Below are positions 1 through 11,480 of a stretch of DNA of 64,000 bases, piece by piece. The notes below the pieces were generated by a model that was not told where the DNA came from, made no database searches, and worked only from the letters and a program-made list of their open reading frames with translations. This DNA comes from Dyella japonica DSM 16301 (lineage in GTDB: Bacteria; Pseudomonadota; Gammaproteobacteria; Xanthomonadales; Rhodanobacteraceae). Positions within the stretch are counted from its first letter, which is position 1. The number at the start of each line of letters is the position of its first letter. The position numbers and the translations under genes were made by a program. The stretch is from NCBI RefSeq assembly GCF_001010355.1, contig NZ_JPLA01000024.1, forward strand, positions 73,863 to 137,862. The letters are read 5' to 3'.

Positions 1-26
1 GCGCCGGAATGACGAGCAAAGAAAAA

Positions 27-1445
<1,419 letters not shown>

Positions 1446-2510
1446 ATGCGTATTGGTATTCCCTCCGAAACCAAGACCCTCGAAGGTCGTGTTGCCCTCA
1501 TCCCCGCCGCCGCTGCCGACCTGGTCCGCCGTGGCCACGAGGTGTTCATCCAGGCCGGCGCGGGCGAAAAGAGCGGCTTCTCCGACGAGGCCTATGCCAA
1601 GGTCGGCGTGAAGATCGCCGCCGACGCCGCTGCCCTGTACGAGGCGGGCGAGCTGATCGTGAAGGTGAAGGAGCCGGTCGCCGGCGACCTCGCCCTGCTC
1701 AAGAAGCATCACCTGCTGTTCTGCTACCTGCACCTGGCCGCCGAGCCGGCGCTGACCAAGAGCCTGCTGGACATCGGCCTGACCGGCGTCGCGTTCGAGT
1801 CGGTGGAAGAAAACGGCGGCCTGCCGCTGCTGCTGCCGATGTCGGTCATTGCCGGCCGCATCGCCACCCAGATCGGTACCACGCTGCTGCATCGTCCGCA
1901 GGGCGGCAAGGGCAAGCTGCTGGGCGGCATGGCCTCCACCCCGCGTGGCAAGGTCGTGGTGCTGGGCGCCGGCGCTGCCGGTGGCAACGCCGCCGCGCTG
2001 GCCGCCGCTGCCGGCGCCAACGTGGTGGTGTTCGACAAGCGCCAGGATCGCCTGGCCGAAATGATGGCCATGGGCCCGAACGTCACTGCGCTGTACGCCT
2101 ATGAGTCCTCGGTGGCCGAAGAAGTCGCCACGGCCGACCTGGTGGTCGGCGCCGTGCTGATCCCCAGCGCCAAGGCGCCGCGCGTGGTCACCGAAGAGAT
2201 GGTCAAGACCATGGAGAAGGGCAGCGTGCTGGTGGATATCTCCATCGACCAGGGCGGCTGCTTCGAGACCTCGCGTCCGACCACCTGGAAGGAACCGACC
2301 TATGACGTGCACGGTGTAACCCACTTCTGCGTCACGAATATGCCCGGTGCCGTGCCGCAGACCTCGTCGGTGGCGATTTCTGCCGCTATCCTGCCGTATG
2401 TGCAGCGTCTGGCCGCCGGCAACGAATGGCGTCAGTTCGAACCGCTGCGCGGGGGCATCAACGTCGACGGCGGCGAGCTGGTTCATCCGGCGCTCAAGGG
2501 CATGATCTAA
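1446..2510 (+). CDS. ald: alanine dehydrogenase
   Basis: A 354-residue NAD-dependent enzyme converting L-alanine to pyruvate and ammonia, reversibly. Seen: the N-terminal [10 protein letters not shown] signature, the catalytic pair expected in the family at Lys75 (KVKEP) and His96 (CYLHLA), and a Rossmann segment [14 protein letters not shown] near 170. The reading frame stays open upstream of 1446, but this ATG gives the canonical N-terminus and full family length. It is followed by ftsK in the position where E. coli has lrp, an alanine/leucine-responsive regulator, between trxB and ftsK. Whether ald is regulated by an Lrp-type protein cannot be seen here. Confidence 0.96.
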   Translation: MRIGIPSETKTLEGRVALIPAAAADLVRRGHEVFIQAGAGEKSGFSDEAYAKVGVKIAADAAALYEAGELIVKVKEPVAGDLALLKKHHLLFCYLHLAAEPALTKSLLDIGLTGVAFESVEENGGLPLLLPMSVIAGRIATQIGTTLLHRPQGGKGKLLGGMASTPRGKVVVLGAGAAGGNAAALAAAAGANVVVFDKRQDRLAEMMAMGPNVTALYAYESSVAEEVATADLVVGAVLIPSAKAPRVVTEEMVKTMEKGSVLVDISIDQGGCFETSRPTTWKEPTYDVHGVTHFCVTNMPGAVPQTSSVAISAAILPYVQRLAAGNEWRQFEPLRGGINVDGGELVHPALKGMI

Positions 2511-2599
2511 GGTCTTGCCTGCCGTTTAGGCGGATGTTGTACCGTCCGGCCGCCTCGTTGGCGGCCGGACTCACGCTTGAAGACAGGATAAGGATCACG

Positions 2600-4930
2600 G
2601 TGCCGCGTACCGCGAACGTCAAGAAGGACAAGCAGGCGCGCGAAGGCCTCAGTGAAGAACTGAAGCGCCGTCTGCGCGAAGCCGGGGCGCTGCTGCTGCT
2701 GCCGCTGGCGCTGTATCTATTGGTCTGCCTGTTCAGCTACAACGACCAGGACCCCAGCTGGGGGCATGCGGGCAGCGCCGAGCATGCGCGTAACTTCGGC
2801 GGCGAGATTGGCGCGAACATCGCCAATGTGCTGCGTTACATCTTCGGTCTGGTCTCCTATTTCTTCCCGTTGCTGCTGCTCTTCCTGGGCGTGCAGGTGC
2901 TGCGCCATCGCGGCGAGCGCACCGTGCAGCCGTGGGAGCCGTCGCTGCGCCTGATCGGTTCGGTGTTCTTCTTCATCACCGCGCCGGCGCTGCTCTATCT
3001 CAATTTCAACGATGAGCCGATCCTGCCGCAGGGCGTGGGCGGCATCATCGGCATGTGGGTGGGTCGCGGCCTGCTGCATGCGCTGGGCGACAAGGGTGCG
3101 CCGCTGCTGTTGCTGGCGATGTTCCTGATCGCCGTGACGCTGGCCACCGGCCTGTCGTGGTTCAAGGTCGCCGACATGACCGGTCAGGGCGTGCTGCGCC
3201 TGGCTGGCTGGTTCGGCGGCAAGCTGCGCGAGGCGCCCGAAGTGCTGGCCGCCCGCCAGGCGCGCGCCGAGCGCGAAGTGGTCAAGAAGACCGAGGCCGT
3301 GAAGCAGGCCAAGCGCGAGCCGGTACGCATCGAGACCGCGCCCGTGCCGGTGGTGAAGAGCGAGCGCGCCAAGCTGGAAACGCAGATCCCGCTGTTCACT
3401 GGCGCCTCGGCGCCGGGCGAGCTGCCGCCGCTGTCGTTGCTGGACGAGGCGCCGGAGCAGGGTCCGGGTTATTCGGAAGAGACACTCGAGGTGCTGTCGC
3501 GCCAAGTCGAGCTCAAGCTCAAGGATTTCCGCATCGAAGCCAAGGTCATGGGTGTCTATCCGGGCCCGGTGATCACCCGCTTCGAGCTGGAGCCCGCCGC
3601 CGGCGTTCGCGGTTCGCAGGTGTCGAGCCTGGACAAGGACATCGCCCGAGGCCTCTCGGTGGTCAGCGTGCGCGTGGTCGACGTGATCCCGGGCAAGAAC
3701 GTGATTGGCCTGGAAATTCCCAACGCCAAGAAGCAGATCGTCTATCTTTCCGAGATCCTGCGTTCGGACAAATACGATGCGATGAAGTCGCCGCTGGCGC
3801 TCGCGCTGGGCAAGGACATCGCCGGCCGCCCGGTGGTGGCCGATCTGGCCAAGATGCCGCATCTGCTGGTGGCCGGCACCACGGGTTCGGGTAAATCCGT
3901 TGCGGTCAACGCCATGGTGTTGAGCCTGCTGTACAAGGCCAGCGCGAAAGACGTTCGCATGATCATGATCGACCCGAAGATGCTGGAGCTCTCGGTTTAC
4001 GAGGGCATCCCGCATCTGCTCGCGCCGGTCGTGACCGACATGAAGGAAGCCGCCAACGCGTTGCGCTGGTGCGTGGCCGAGATGGAGCGCCGCTACAAGC
4101 TCATGGCTGCGGTCGGCGTGCGCAATCTCGCCGGCTTCAACAAGAAGGTGAGGGACGCCGAGAACGCCGGTCAGCCGCTGCTCGATCCGCTGTTCCGCCC
4201 GAACCCCGAGATGCCCAATCTGGCGGCCGAGCCGCTTGAGCCGCTGCCGTACATCGTGATCATCATCGACGAGTTCGCCGACATGATGATGATCGTCGGC
4301 AAGAAGGTCGAAGAACTGATCGCGCGCCTGGCGCAGAAGGCGCGTGCGGCCGGCGTGCACCTGGTGCTGGCCACGCAGCGTCCCTCGGTGGATGTGATCA
4401 CCGGCCTGATCAAGGCCAATATCCCCACCCGCATCGCCTTCCAGGTGTCGAGCAAGATCGACTCGCGCACGATCCTGGATCAAAGCGGCGCCGAGGCGCT
4501 GCTCGGCCACGGCGACATGCTTTACCTGCCGCCCGGCACGGCCACGCCTGAGCGTGTGCATGGCGCCTTCGTGGACGATCACGAAGTGCATGGCGTGGTG
4601 AACTGGCTGCGTTCGCAGGGTGCGCCGCAATACATCGAGGGCGTGCTGGAAGAGGTGCAGGCCACCTCCGACGGCAAGTTCATCAACGACTCCGGCCTGC
4701 CGCAGGAAGGCGAAGAGGGTGGCGATGCCGACGCACAGCTGTACGATCGCGCCGTGCGCATCGTGACCGAGACGCGCCGCGCATCGATCTCCGGCGTGCA
4801 GCGTCACCTGCGCATCGGCTACAACCGCGCCGCCCGCCTGATCGAGCAGATGGAGCAGGACGGCGTGGTAAGCGCGCCCCAGCACAATGGCAACCGCGAA
4901 GTGCTGGCGCCTCCGCCGCCGAAGAATTGA
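2600..4930 (+). CDS. ftsK: DNA translocase FtsK
   Basis: A 776-residue septal DNA pump that clears and resolves chromosome termini at division. Seen: N-terminal transmembrane helices (about residues 25-190), a short charged linker, the alpha/beta motor with Walker A GTTGSGKS near 425 and Walker B IIIDEFAD near 555, and a C-terminal winged-helix gamma domain ([20 protein letters not shown]) that reads KOPS sequences. The linker is much shorter than in E. coli FtsK, as in many Xanthomonadales and Pseudomonas. The frame is open upstream to 2426 and includes an ATG at 2534. I chose GTG 2600 because AGGATAAGGA precedes it and it avoids overlap with ald. Confidence 0.95.
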   Translation: MPRTANVKKDKQAREGLSEELKRRLREAGALLLLPLALYLLVCLFSYNDQDPSWGHAGSAEHARNFGGEIGANIANVLRYIFGLVSYFFPLLLLFLGVQVLRHRGERTVQPWEPSLRLIGSVFFFITAPALLYLNFNDEPILPQGVGGIIGMWVGRGLLHALGDKGAPLLLLAMFLIAVTLATGLSWFKVADMTGQGVLRLAGWFGGKLREAPEVLAARQARAEREVVKKTEAVKQAKREPVRIETAPVPVVKSERAKLETQIPLFTGASAPGELPPLSLLDEAPEQGPGYSEETLEVLSRQVELKLKDFRIEAKVMGVYPGPVITRFELEPAAGVRGSQVSSLDKDIARGLSVVSVRVVDVIPGKNVIGLEIPNAKKQIVYLSEILRSDKYDAMKSPLALALGKDIAGRPVVADLAKMPHLLVAGTTGSGKSVAVNAMVLSLLYKASAKDVRMIMIDPKMLELSVYEGIPHLLAPVVTDMKEAANALRWCVAEMERRYKLMAAVGVRNLAGFNKKVRDAENAGQPLLDPLFRPNPEMPNLAAEPLEPLPYIVIIIDEFADMMMIVGKKVEELIARLAQKARAAGVHLVLATQRPSVDVITGLIKANIPTRIAFQVSSKIDSRTILDQSGAEALLGHGDMLYLPPGTATPERVHGAFVDDHEVHGVVNWLRSQGAPQYIEGVLEEVQATSDGKFINDSGLPQEGEEGGDADAQLYDRAVRIVTETRRASISGVQRHLRIGYNRAARLIEQMEQDGVVSAPQHNGNREVLAPPPPKN

Positions 4931-4954
4931 GTTTCTGCGTGCTGTCTTTTTGCT

Positions 4955-5072
4955 CGTCATCCCTGCGAAAGCAGGGATCCAGTGACTTTAAAGGCGCACG
5001 GCCCGTTCGAAAGGCACTGGATTCCTGCTTGACCAGCCTTCGGCTGTTGAGGACCGCCTCGCAGGAATGACG
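4955..5072. repeat. intergenic inverted-repeat element, CGTCATCCCTGCGAAAGCAGG type
   Basis: The ends read CGTCATCCCTGCGAAAGCAGG and CGCAGGAATGACG, with an inner GGATCCAGTG matched by CACTGGATTCC. This is the palindromic dispersed repeat common between genes in proteobacteria. A second, partial copy lies at 24435-24472, before tRNA-Ser. No gene lies inside. It could form a terminator-like hairpin between ftsK and lolA. Confidence 0.75.
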
Positions 5073-5148
5073 ATGAGGGAGTCTTGATCGCCTTCGTTAA
5101 GCCGTGCTCGCCCACTATTCGCATTCCAGCATCACCCACAAGGCACCC

Positions 5149-5808
5149 ATGAAACGCCTGCTTCTTATCGCCGCCACCGCCGTCGCGCTCTCCATCAGCA
5201 GCCTGGCCATGGCCGCCGGCGCCGCCCGCGCCAAGCTCGACGCCTTCGCCGGCGACCTGCACTCGCTCACCGGCAAGTTCTCGCAGACGCTGAAAGATGC
5301 GAACGGCAACAGCGGCAAGGCCAGCAACGGCACGCTCGCGCTGCAGGCGCCGCGCCAGTTCCGCTGGGAGACGCTGGCCCCTTCGAAACAAACCATCGTC
5401 GCCGACGGCAGCCGCGTATGGCTGTACGACCCGGATCTGGAGCAGGTCACGGTGCGCGTGCAGAGTTCCGAGGAATCGCATAGCCCGCTGACCGTGCTCA
5501 CCGACGTGAAGCAGATGGACAAGGACTTCAACGTGGCCGAACAGGGCGACCACGATGGCCTCAGCTGGTTGCGCCTCACCTCCAAGGCCAAGGATCCGCA
5601 GTTCGACTACGCCGACCTGGGATTCGACGCGAATGGCCTGGCGCGCATGATTTTTCGTGACCAGCTGGGCGCCGTCACGGATATTCGTTTCTCGGGCTGG
5701 CAGCGCAACGTGCCGATCCCGCCGGAAACCTTCAACTTCGTGCCGCCGCCGGGTGCCGATGTGATCGGCGACCTGCCGGTGATCCAGACGCAACCCATCA
5801 AGAACTGA
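5149..5808 (+). CDS. lolA: outer-membrane lipoprotein carrier protein LolA
   Basis: A 219-residue periplasmic chaperone that ferries lipoproteins from LolCDE to LolB. Seen: a signal peptide (MKRLLLIAATAVALSISSLAMA), then the family pattern of an Arg-Trp strand (APRQFRWET), a YDPDLEQV strand and a C-terminal FNFVPPPGADVIG segment. ATG 5149 gives a normal signal peptide; the frame is open 45 bases further upstream, but that extension has no signal character. It follows ftsK as in E. coli and Pseudomonas, but rarA, normally next, is 14 kb away. Confidence 0.95.
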   Translation: MKRLLLIAATAVALSISSLAMAAGAARAKLDAFAGDLHSLTGKFSQTLKDANGNSGKASNGTLALQAPRQFRWETLAPSKQTIVADGSRVWLYDPDLEQVTVRVQSSEESHSPLTVLTDVKQMDKDFNVAEQGDHDGLSWLRLTSKAKDPQFDYADLGFDANGLARMIFRDQLGAVTDIRFSGWQRNVPIPPETFNFVPPPGADVIGDLPVIQTQPIKN

Positions 5809-5815
5809 GCGCGCC

Positions 5816-6478
5816 ATGCTGCGCCAGCTCCCGCGCTGGGCATGGGTGGGCGGCGGCCTGCTCGCGCTCGGTGCGGGCTGCATCAACGTGGTTGGCTATC
5901 TGTGTTTCCGTCACCAGCCGATCACCCATCTCACCGGCACCAGCACGGAATTCGGCCTGGCGCTGGCTCGTGGCGATGCGGGCGAGATAGCGCATTGGGG
6001 CTTGGTGATACTGGCGTTCCTGCTGGGCGCCATGCTCAGTGGATTTATCGTGCAACAGGGTGCACTGCGGCTCGGCCGGCGCTACGGCGTGGTGCTGATG
6101 CTGGAGTCCGCGTTGCTGTTTGCCGCCACGCCCTTGATCCATGGCGGTCACGATCTGGGGCTGTACCTGGCCTCGGCGGCGTGCGGACTGCAGAACGCCA
6201 TGGTCAGCACCTATAGCGGCGCCACGGTGCGCACCACGCACCTCTCAGGCATCTTCACCGACCTGGGCATCTATCTCGGCCATCGCTTGCGCGGGCTCGA
6301 GGTCGACTCGCTGCGCATCAATATTTGCCTGCTGGTGGCGAGTCATTTCATCGTGGGCGCGACGCTAGGCGCGCTCGGCTTCATGCTTTGGCAGGAGCGC
6401 GTGCTGCTGGCACCGGCAACGCTCACCGGTGTGGTGGGCCTGGGCTATGCCATCTACCGGCATCGGCACTTCGACTGA
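5816..6478 (+). CDS. DUF1275 (YoaK-like) membrane protein
   Basis: A 220-residue inner-membrane protein with about six hydrophobic helices. The family signatures INVVGYLCF, THLTGTSTEFG, CGLQNAMVSTYSGATVRTTHLSG and FTDLGIYLG are clear for DUF1275. The function of the family is not established. It begins 7 bases after lolA, so it is probably cotranscribed with it, and it converges on the following diguanylate cyclase gene. Confidence 0.88.
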   Translation: MLRQLPRWAWVGGGLLALGAGCINVVGYLCFRHQPITHLTGTSTEFGLALARGDAGEIAHWGLVILAFLLGAMLSGFIVQQGALRLGRRYGVVLMLESALLFAATPLIHGGHDLGLYLASAACGLQNAMVSTYSGATVRTTHLSGIFTDLGIYLGHRLRGLEVDSLRINICLLVASHFIVGATLGALGFMLWQERVLLAPATLTGVVGLGYAIYRHRHFD

Positions 6479-6499
6479 CGCTTGAGTGTCGTGTGTCTA

Positions 6500-9400
6500 T
6501 TACTGCGCCGCCACGACCCGATTGCGTCCGCTGTTCTTGGCCTCGTACAGCGCGCCATCGGCGCGGGACAGCCACTGCGATAGCGTCTCGCCGGCCTGGT
6601 AGGCGGCCACGCCGATGCTCACGGTGACTTCGATGGGCTGTCCTTCATAGACCAGCGGCTGATCTGCGACGGCGGCGCGGATGCGTTCGGCGATCACCAG
6701 GCCTTGCTCAAGCGTGCTTTCCGACAGGCAGGCCACCAGCTCTTCGCCGCCGTAGCGACCCACGCAATCGCTGTCGCGGCATTGCTGCTGCATGATTTGA
6801 CTCACGTGGCGGATCACCGCGTCGCCGGCCAGATGGCCATGGGTGTCGTTGATGCGCTTGAAGCGGTCCAGATCCAGCAGCGCGATGCAGGCGCTGCCAT
6901 CGCTGGTTTGCGCGCGCATCTCTTCGACCAGCTCCAGCAGGCGCCGACGATTGCACACGCCGGTCAAGGCATCCGTATTGGCCAGCTCGTCCAGCCGTTT
7001 GTTGGCCACCACCAGGTCGCGCGTGCGCAGCTCGATCTGGTGCTGCAGCTGCTTGGCCTGGCGGCGCAGGTACATGGTGCGCAGCTGGATCACGCCGAAG
7101 ATGGCGGCCAGCGCCAGCAGTCCGGCTGCGACCATGGCCGATACCGTTTCGTACCAGCGCGGCTCGGCGCTGACGTCGACGGTGGACTCGATCGTTCGCG
7201 GCTGCATGCCGTGCGTCTGCGCGCGCAGGCGCAGCTTGTAGTCGCCGTGGGGCAGGTTGGTGTAGATGGCGGTGGGCAGGCCGCCGCGCGGAATGTCGAT
7301 CCAGCTTTCGTCGAAGCCTTCCATCCGATAGCTGTAGCTGGTTTCGGCGGGCGCCTCGTAGTCCAGCAGCGCAAAGTCCACGCGCAGGCTGCGATTGCGC
7401 GAACGGATCTTCAGCGATTCGCCAGCGCGCGGCAGTCGCCCATACGACAGCGGCACACCGTTGACGGCGGCATGGGTGATCGCCAGCGGCGGGTCGGGCT
7501 GATCGGATGGCTGCCATTCCGGACGGACCACGGTGAGTCCGCCCAGTCCTCCGAACAGCAGTTCGCCGCCGGGTGCGCGCGCCGCCGCCGCGTAGATGTA
7601 GCTGGAGATGCGCAGGCCGTCGCGCACGCCCAGGTTGTGCACGGCGTGCGTATTGCCGTCGATCATCGCCAGTCCGTTGGACAGGCTGACCCAGGGATTG
7701 CTGAGGTCGTCCGGCTGCACGGCGTTGATGTTTTCGCTGGGCAGTCCATTGGCCGCGCCTATGGTGGTGAAGCGATAGGGTTCGCCGGGGCTGTGTGGCT
7801 GCAGCATGGCCAGGCCGCCATAGGTGCCGATCCACAGGCCGCCCTGCGGATCCATCGCAATCGAACTGGCCAGGTTGTTGGGCAGGCTGGTGTTGTCGCC
7901 GGGGCGATTGAGCAGGTTCTCGAAACCCTTGTTCTGCGTGGTGCTGGTGGCGATGCTGATGCCGCGGCCGGTGACGTACCACAGGTCCGCGCCGATGCGC
8001 GCGATGCGTCGCACCGTGTCGCTGGCCAGGCTGGTCGGGTCGTTGGCGTCGTGGCTGAAATGGGTGAGTGCGTGTGTTCGCGTGTCGTAACGATAAACAC
8101 CGTCGTACGTGGCGATCAGCAGCCGCTGGCCGTCCGGCAGCAGGTGCAGCACGGGTTTGTCGTCCAGCTCGGGGACGGCAGAACCGACGATGGCCAGCGT
8201 ATTGGGATCGACGCGCGCCAGGCCCTGCGTACCCACCCAGATGGTGCCATCGGGCATTTCGGCAAACGCCTGCACATCGCGGCGCGTCTGCACGCCGCCC
8301 AGTTCGAGATGACGAATGCTGGCGCCGGACAGGTCGATCACGTCCACGCGCCCCGCGCTCATGCCCAGCCACACGCGCTGCCGGCTATCGACAAAAATGC
8401 CGCGCACATTGGTGTTGGCCAGCGAGCGGTGGTCGCTGGTAGAGGGCAGCAAGGCGAACGCTTTGCGGGCGTTAGGGTCGTAGCGCGCCACGCCCAGATC
8501 GGTCGCCACCCATACGTTGCCGGTGCTGTCCTGCAGGAGTCCGCGTACGGAGTCGCCGGGCAGCGACGAAGGCATCGCGGTGTCGTGGGCGACCGCGTGC
8601 AAGCTATGCGTGGCCACGTCATACGACAGCACGCCGCCGCCATCGGTGGCCATCCACAGGACGTCGCCGGCCAGCTCGGTGAAGGCGCGCACGGTCGCGC
8701 GGCGCGAGTGATCGTGCTGATAACCGCTGAAACCCGGAATCGCATGCCATTGGCCGGTCTCGTCGCGATATACCGCGCCCGATTGCGTGCTGCCGACCCA
8801 CAGGCGTCCCTCGCGATCCTCCAGCAGTGACCAAATGCCGTCGTTCAATACCACGTCGATGCCGCTGGTGTCGGTCGGACGCTCAGGGCGTTTGAACGCG
8901 GTTTCTCCCTTGCGACGGACAAACAATCCATTGGTGTTGCCGACCCACAGATTGCCGGCGCGATCCTGCAGCACGCTGAAACTGCGCGGGGCCATGCCCT
9001 CGCTCAGCGGCACCGGGGCGATGCGGTTGTTGCGCAGGTCCAGATAGTCGATGCCGTGTTCCGTCACGATCCAGATGCCGCGCGTGCCATCGGGCGACAT
9101 CGCGTAGATCTTGCGGTCGCTGGTGCCGCCCTTGCCCACGGGATAGGTGTGGAAGGTGTTGTCGAGCGGATTGAAGCGACTCAGGCCGCCGGCATTGGTG
9201 CCCACCAGCAGGCTGCCGTCGGGCAGGGTGAGCAGGCAGCGCACATAGGCGTCGGGGATATCGGTCTTGCTGCCACCGTTGCCGGTGAACACCTGCATGC
9301 GATAACCGTCGTAGCGCACCAGGCCGGACAGCGTGCCGATCCAGATCAGGCCGCGCTTGTCCTGTTCGATGGTGGTGGTGATCGAGTGCGGCAGCCCGTC

Positions 9401-9625
9401 GCTTACCCCCAGGCGATCGAACCAGGGGATGTCGAACGGAGCCCACGGGTCGCCGTCGCGCGCCACGCCCAGGGACGGCAGGACCAGCAGGCAGAGCAGG
9501 GCAAACGCACGCAGCAGCCTGCCGCGCCGGATCGCGGGCAACCAGGTGCTACGGCCGACATCCTGCTTGCTAGCTCGCCCCGTCCCTTGCGCCACGTGCC
9601 GACTCCGTCCCGTCGTGTGGGGCAC
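6500..9625 (-). CDS. periplasmic-sensor diguanylate cyclase (Reg_prop / Y_Y_Y / GGDEF)
   Basis: A 1041-residue membrane sensor making cyclic-di-GMP. Seen: a hydrophobic signal or anchor near residues 38-55, a long run of beta-propeller repeats (GLIWIGTLSGLVRYDG, NLWVGNTNGLF, RLWVGSTQSG, VWVATDLGVARYDP), a Y_Y_Y domain near 720-790, a transmembrane helix near 800-820, a short coiled coil and a C-terminal GGDEF domain. The active site reads GGEEL at 959-963. An allosteric RxxD inhibitory site (RDSD) lies at 950-953, five residues upstream as expected, so product inhibition is likely. No EAL domain. The ligand is unknown. Confidence 0.93.
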   Translation of the reverse strand: MPHTTGRSRHVAQGTGRASKQDVGRSTWLPAIRRGRLLRAFALLCLLVLPSLGVARDGDPWAPFDIPWFDRLGVSDGLPHSITTTIEQDKRGLIWIGTLSGLVRYDGYRMQVFTGNGGSKTDIPDAYVRCLLTLPDGSLLVGTNAGGLSRFNPLDNTFHTYPVGKGGTSDRKIYAMSPDGTRGIWIVTEHGIDYLDLRNNRIAPVPLSEGMAPRSFSVLQDRAGNLWVGNTNGLFVRRKGETAFKRPERPTDTSGIDVVLNDGIWSLLEDREGRLWVGSTQSGAVYRDETGQWHAIPGFSGYQHDHSRRATVRAFTELAGDVLWMATDGGGVLSYDVATHSLHAVAHDTAMPSSLPGDSVRGLLQDSTGNVWVATDLGVARYDPNARKAFALLPSTSDHRSLANTNVRGIFVDSRQRVWLGMSAGRVDVIDLSGASIRHLELGGVQTRRDVQAFAEMPDGTIWVGTQGLARVDPNTLAIVGSAVPELDDKPVLHLLPDGQRLLIATYDGVYRYDTRTHALTHFSHDANDPTSLASDTVRRIARIGADLWYVTGRGISIATSTTQNKGFENLLNRPGDNTSLPNNLASSIAMDPQGGLWIGTYGGLAMLQPHSPGEPYRFTTIGAANGLPSENINAVQPDDLSNPWVSLSNGLAMIDGNTHAVHNLGVRDGLRISSYIYAAAARAPGGELLFGGLGGLTVVRPEWQPSDQPDPPLAITHAAVNGVPLSYGRLPRAGESLKIRSRNRSLRVDFALLDYEAPAETSYSYRMEGFDESWIDIPRGGLPTAIYTNLPHGDYKLRLRAQTHGMQPRTIESTVDVSAEPRWYETVSAMVAAGLLALAAIFGVIQLRTMYLRRQAKQLQHQIELRTRDLVVANKRLDELANTDALTGVCNRRRLLELVEEMRAQTSDGSACIALLDLDRFKRINDTHGHLAGDAVIRHVSQIMQQQCRDSDCVGRYGGEELVACLSESTLEQGLVIAERIRAAVADQPLVYEGQPIEVTVSIGVAAYQAGETLSQWLSRADGALYEAKNSGRNRVVAAQ

Positions 9626-9762
9626 ATGATAGCCATGGCGACAGGCGCCGTAGGGGTGGAGTCAGGGTATTTCCGACACCGTTTGCGTAAAAGCCGACGC
9701 CACGGGCGGGCGACGGCGGATGAAATTGTCTAACAGGCGGCCCGCCGTCTAGCATCCCGAAG

Positions 9763-10146
9763 ATGTCCCCACGCCCCCTGCCACTGCTCCATCGCCTGCG
9801 CCGCCATCGCGGCTTGTGGGCGTTGGTGGTGGCGGTGTTGCTGATCAAGCTGGTTAGTGGCTCGGTCTGCCTGGCCGATGGCGGCGGGCGCGCTGCCGGC
9901 GCGGGGCTTGGTGATGCGGCCACGTCGGTGACCATGGTGGTCGCCGCGCCAGCGCCCTCGGGCGATGGCGACTGCCTGCTCGGCGAGGGCGCCTCCTGTC
10001 ATTGCGCTTGTCCCCACGCCGCGGGCCTGCCGACTTCCGTCGCGCTGGCGGTGGACGCACCCGACGCGCCGTTCCTTGTTTCATCCGTCGACGCCGGACG
10101 TGTGCCTGCCATCGCGGGCTCACTGTTGCGACCACCTATCGCCTGA
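9763..10146 (+). CDS. small Cys/His-containing secreted protein before czcCBA
   Basis: 127 residues with an N-terminal hydrophobic segment (residues 15-38) followed by a low-complexity Ala/Gly region and a cluster CHCACPH near residue 80. I do not recognise a family. Short periplasmic or membrane proteins with Cys, His or Met clusters often sit upstream of heavy-metal efflux operons, and the stop is 65 bases before czcC. A metal-binding role is inference from the cluster and the position. The Shine-Dalgarno sequence is weak. Confidence 0.6.
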   Translation: MSPRPLPLLHRLRRHRGLWALVVAVLLIKLVSGSVCLADGGGRAAGAGLGDAATSVTMVVAAPAPSGDGDCLLGEGASCHCACPHAAGLPTSVALAVDAPDAPFLVSSVDAGRVPAIAGSLLRPPIA

Positions 10147-10211
10147 CCACGAACGCCTGTGCTGCGCCCATCGGGGCGCATTCCTCGTGATCGTTGTCAG
10201 GAGATGGTTCC

Positions 10212-11480
10212 ATGTCTGTTCTACGTGCAGCCCTGATCGGGGCTGCCTGTCTGTTCTATGCCGCCAGCGCCGCGGCATCGCCGAACGAGGGCGATGCACC
10301 GCGCTTGGCCGCTGCATCCCCCATCGGCGACGCAGTCCAGCTCGTCTGGGCTGCCAACCCCGACGTGCAGGCCGCTCGCGCCGAGCTGGAGGCGGCCCAG
10401 GCGCGAGTGCGCGCGGCGGCCCAGCCGGTCTACAACCCCTCGCTGTCGCTCGATGCCGAGAACGCCGACGTCAACCGGCGCACGGCGGGGATATCGCTGC
10501 CGCTGGACATGTCCGGCAAGCGCGCTGCGCGCACGTCGCAAGCGCAGGCTCAGTGGCGCAGCCGTGAGGCTGCCTATGACGTGCTGCGACGGGATATCGC
10601 GTCGCGCTGGCTGAAGGCCTGGTCCGCTGCGGCCCTGGCCGCCCGTCAACGTGAGCTGGGCGAGCGCCGGGTGGCCTTGATGCACCGATTCGATGCGCTC
10701 GCCGCGGATCGCCTCGGCGTGGGCGATATCAGCAGTCCCGAACGGGATCTGGCCGCGCTGGCCCTGGGCGAATCGCAGATCCAGCAGGCCTCGCTGGTGG
10801 GTGCGGAAGCGGCGGCACTGGCCACGCTCGAGGCGGTGGCCGGCGACGCGGTGTCAAAGCCGCCGTTGCCTGCGGGCCTGCCGCCAGCATCGAGCAGCAT
10901 CTCGCCGATCCCAATCGAGCAGCGGCCGGAGCTGGTCAAGCTTCGCGCCGATGAGGATGTCGCGCAGGCGGGCATCGACGTGGCACGGCGCGCGCGTCTG
11001 CCCGATCCCACCGTTAGCCTGACCGGTGGACGCGTGGACACGGGCGCCAGGACCGATCAGGTCATCGGCCTCAGCGTGTCGATTCCCTTGCCGGTGCTCA
11101 ACAGCGGTCGCGCGGAAATCGACGCCGCACTCGCCGAGGCGGGCGCGGCTGCCGCATTGACGCGCTCGCAGCAACAGGCGAGCCGAGCCGCGCTGCGTGA
11201 AGCGCAGTCGCGTTATGACGCCTTGCTCGCTGCCGGCCACGCTTTCCGCCAGGGCCGCGCCGCTGCCTTCGACGATCGCAGCGCGCTGCTCGAAAAACTC
11301 TGGCGGGCCGGCGAGATCAGCACGTCCGATTACCTCGTCCAGCTCAAGCAAAGTCTCGACACCGCGCTGTCCGCGCTCGCACTCGAAAGCCAGGCCTGGC
11401 AGGCCTGGTTCGACTACCTCGCCGCCGCCGGTCGCCTGACCGACTGGCTGGATGGCCGCACACAGGATGTCTCCCCATGA
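10212..11480 (+). CDS. czcC: heavy-metal efflux outer-membrane factor (CzcC-like, TolC family)
   Basis: A 422-residue outer-membrane channel with a signal peptide (to about residue 25) and two repeated helical hairpin halves typical of OEP/TolC proteins (ANPDVQAARAELEAAQARV and the second repeat near RPELVKLRADEDVAQAGIDVARR). AGGAG precedes ATG 10212; the frame is open 18 bases upstream. The stop overlaps the czcB start by 4 bases, so it is translationally coupled. It is part of a tripartite RND pump exporting divalent metal ions, probably cobalt, zinc or cadmium. Exact metal specificity cannot be read from the sequence. Confidence 0.9.
   Translation: MSVLRAALIGAACLFYAASAAASPNEGDAPRLAAASPIGDAVQLVWAANPDVQAARAELEAAQARVRAAAQPVYNPSLSLDAENADVNRRTAGISLPLDMSGKRAARTSQAQAQWRSREAAYDVLRRDIASRWLKAWSAAALAARQRELGERRVALMHRFDALAADRLGVGDISSPERDLAALALGESQIQQASLVGAEAAALATLEAVAGDAVSKPPLPAGLPPASSSISPIPIEQRPELVKLRADEDVAQAGIDVARRARLPDPTVSLTGGRVDTGARTDQVIGLSVSIPLPVLNSGRAEIDAALAEAGAAAALTRSQQQASRAALREAQSRYDALLAAGHAFRQGRAAAFDDRSALLEKLWRAGEISTSDYLVQLKQSLDTALSALALESQAWQAWFDYLAAAGRLTDWLDGRTQDVSP

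Noticed and set aside
2717..4960. 747-codon minus-strand open frame over ftsK
   Set aside because: It mirrors ftsK codon positions, is rich in His, Arg and Gln as shadow frames in high-GC DNA are, and has no family motif.
6704..8830. 708-codon plus-strand open frame over the diguanylate cyclase gene
   Set aside because: The minus-strand protein has clear propeller repeats and a GGDEF domain; the plus frame is low-complexity Ala/Gly/His shadow.
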